A stretch of DNA of 33,704 bases from Acidimicrobiales bacterium. GTDB taxonomy: Bacteria > Actinomycetota > Acidimicrobiia > Acidimicrobiales > Iamiaceae. The number at the start of each line of letters is the position of its first letter. Position 1 is the first letter of the stretch. Where the stretch lies: the NCBI GenBank assembly GCA_020439505.1, contig JAGQSO010000225.1, positions 1 through 33,704 of the forward strand, given 5' to 3'. The notes below the pieces were generated by a model. It had not been told where the DNA came from. It saw nothing but the letters and a program-made list of their open reading frames with translations, and made no database searches. Below are positions 32,515 to 33,704 of this stretch, in pieces. The position numbers were made by a program, and so were the translations under genes.

Positions 32515-33704
32515 ATGGCACCTTCCCCTCCTGACATCGTTCTGGTCATGACCGACCAGCAGCGCCACGACCAGGTGGGCTGGTTCGCCGGGTCACCGGT
32601 CCAGACGCCGACGCTGGACCGGCTGGCGGCGTCAGGGGTGATCTTCGACGCCTGCTACAGCGGGTCTACCACCTGCGTACCGGCCCGGACCTCGCTGCTC
32701 ACCGGACGACTCGACCATCGTGTCGCCACCGGGCCGAACCGGGCCATCGTGCCCGGCACCCCGACGGTGGCGTCCATGCTTCGTGACGGCGGGTACCAGA
32801 CCGCCCTGGTCGGCAAGATGCACTTCACCCCGATGCGGGCCGATCACGGCTTCGATCACCTCGAGGTGGCCGAACACTTCACCGCCTACCCCGGTGACCC
32901 CGCCGGCTGGGGCGACTACGACCACTACCACGACTGGCTGGCCGAGCGGGGCCAGCCCGACTGGCGATTCGAGGTACCCGGCGGAACATCTGCCCCCTAC
33001 CCGTTCTCGCCTGAAACCCACCCCACCTCGTGGGTCAGGGACCGGACCCTCAAGGTCTTGGACCGCCGAGATCGAGACCGTCCCCTGTTCCTGGTGGTGT
33101 CGTTCCCCGGCCCGCACCCTCCCCTCAACCCGCCCGAGCCGTGGGCGTCCATGTACGACCCGAACGCCAGCGTGGTCGACCCCGACGACGACCGTCGCAA
33201 CGCCGGCCTCCCGAACCTGTTCCGCCGAGAGATGGACGCCGATGGGCCCGACCATCGGCGGGTGCGGGCCGAGCGCCTGGCCCATCACCGCCGGGAACTG
33301 GCTCTCACCTACGGCGCCGTCACCCAGATCGACGAGGCGGTCGGTGCGGTGGTCGACCGGATCGACCTCGACCGTACCCTGGTGTGGTTCACCGTCGACC
33401 ATGGCGACTACGGCGGCCGACGGGGTCTGGTGCGCAAGGTTCCATGGATACCCTTCGACGACCTGGCCCGGGTCCCCTGTTTCGCAACCGGAGGCCCCGT
33501 CGCCGGCGGACGTCGCATCAGCCAACCGATCCAGAGCTATGACTTCGTCCCCACCGCGCTGGCCGCCGCCGGGCTGAGGCTCCCCTACCAGGATCCTGAC
33601 CCCGGCGACGGCGTGGACCTGACCAACCTGCTGGCGGACCCCGAAGACACCGGAGATCGCGACCGCACGGTGCTGTCTGCCTTCACCATGCATTGGCCGA
33701 TGGC
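32515..33704 (+). CDS. Sulfatase, C-terminus beyond the window
   Basis: The frame starts at the ATG at 32515 and is still open at the window end (396 codons seen). PDIVLVMTDQQRHDQVG is the N-terminal metal-binding strand. STTCVPARTSLLTGR contains the CxPxR formylglycine site (Cys54, Pro56, Arg58), so a maturation enzyme must convert Cys54. ALVGKMHF and FTVDHGDYGGRRGLVRK supply further active-site residues. Type I sulfatases hydrolyse sulfate esters such as choline sulfate, aryl or steroid sulfates. There is no signal peptide, so it should act in the cytoplasm. It follows the Rieske gene after a hairpin, so co-transcription is doubtful. Its link to steroid use is only suggestive. Confidence 0.93.
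   Translation, partial: MAPSPPDIVLVMTDQQRHDQVGWFAGSPVQTPTLDRLAASGVIFDACYSGSTTCVPARTSLLTGRLDHRVATGPNRAIVPGTPTVASMLRDGGYQTALVGKMHFTPMRADHGFDHLEVAEHFTAYPGDPAGWGDYDHYHDWLAERGQPDWRFEVPGGTSAPYPFSPETHPTSWVRDRTLKVLDRRDRDRPLFLVVSFPGPHPPLNPPEPWASMYDPNASVVDPDDDRRNAGLPNLFRREMDADGPDHRRVRAERLAHHRRELALTYGAVTQIDEAVGAVVDRIDLDRTLVWFTVDHGDYGGRRGLVRKVPWIPFDDLARVPCFATGGPVAGGRRISQPIQSYDFVPTALAAAGLRLPYQDPDPGDGVDLTNLLADPEDTGDRDRTVLSAFTMHWPM

Overview
The window is a stretch of high-GC chromosome from an actinobacterium. My best guess is the class Acidimicrobiia or a close relative. The evidence is the codon use (third positions nearly all G or C, many GTG starts) and the actinobacterial gene set: FbiD-type F420 biosynthesis, an F420-dependent luciferase-like oxidoreductase, a wax ester synthase/diacylglycerol acyltransferase, PIN-PhoH (PhoH2), a conservon-type sensor kinase with a roadblock partner, BioB with a BsaP-like partner, and a KstR-type operator. 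Placement below class level is inference.

Left part (1-11250): the start of rnhB (cut by the window edge), two small conserved proteins, an RpiB-family isomerase, a GH38 alpha-mannosidase and an L,D-transpeptidase. Then comes a leftward run of gpsA, a 672-residue protein of unknown function and a class III adenylate cyclase, followed by rightward fbiD and a PIG-L deacetylase joined by a GTGA overlap. A strong hairpin separates these from the HU gene.

Middle (11250-19710): HU, a small unknown protein, WS/DGAT, phoH2, a CopC-CopD fusion, rpmG (54 codons), a predicted 3'-5' exonuclease and an unknown 309-residue protein. The intergenic spaces hold a dispersed modular repeat family: four long units (two in tandem before rpmG, one inverted after the exonuclease gene, one at 25.4 kb) and one short unit at 12.0 kb. 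Each starts with a small hairpin and a conserved GGGCTTGGGA-type motif. The long units add a 70-120 bp core containing a 10-bp inverted repeat. This is the most unusual structure in the window.

Right part (19710-33704): a leftward four-gene ABC importer operon of the Ugp/Mal type (ATPase, permease, enlarged permease, lipoprotein) whose genes overlap or nearly abut. Next are an unknown protein with a CxxC motif, a bsaP-bioB pair, and a sensor kinase plus roadblock protein, which form the first half of a conservon without the usual DUF742 and GTPase genes next to them. The end is a divergent pair, an F420-dependent oxidoreductase and a KshA-like Rieske oxygenase, with a perfect KstR-type palindrome between them, followed by a sulfatase that runs off the end. 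This last group suggests steroid or lipid catabolism. FbiD in the same window would help supply the F420 cofactor used by the oxidoreductase.

I saw no tRNA or rRNA gene, CRISPR array, transposase, integrase or phage gene. Apart from the repeats, the window looks like ordinary core and accessory chromosome.
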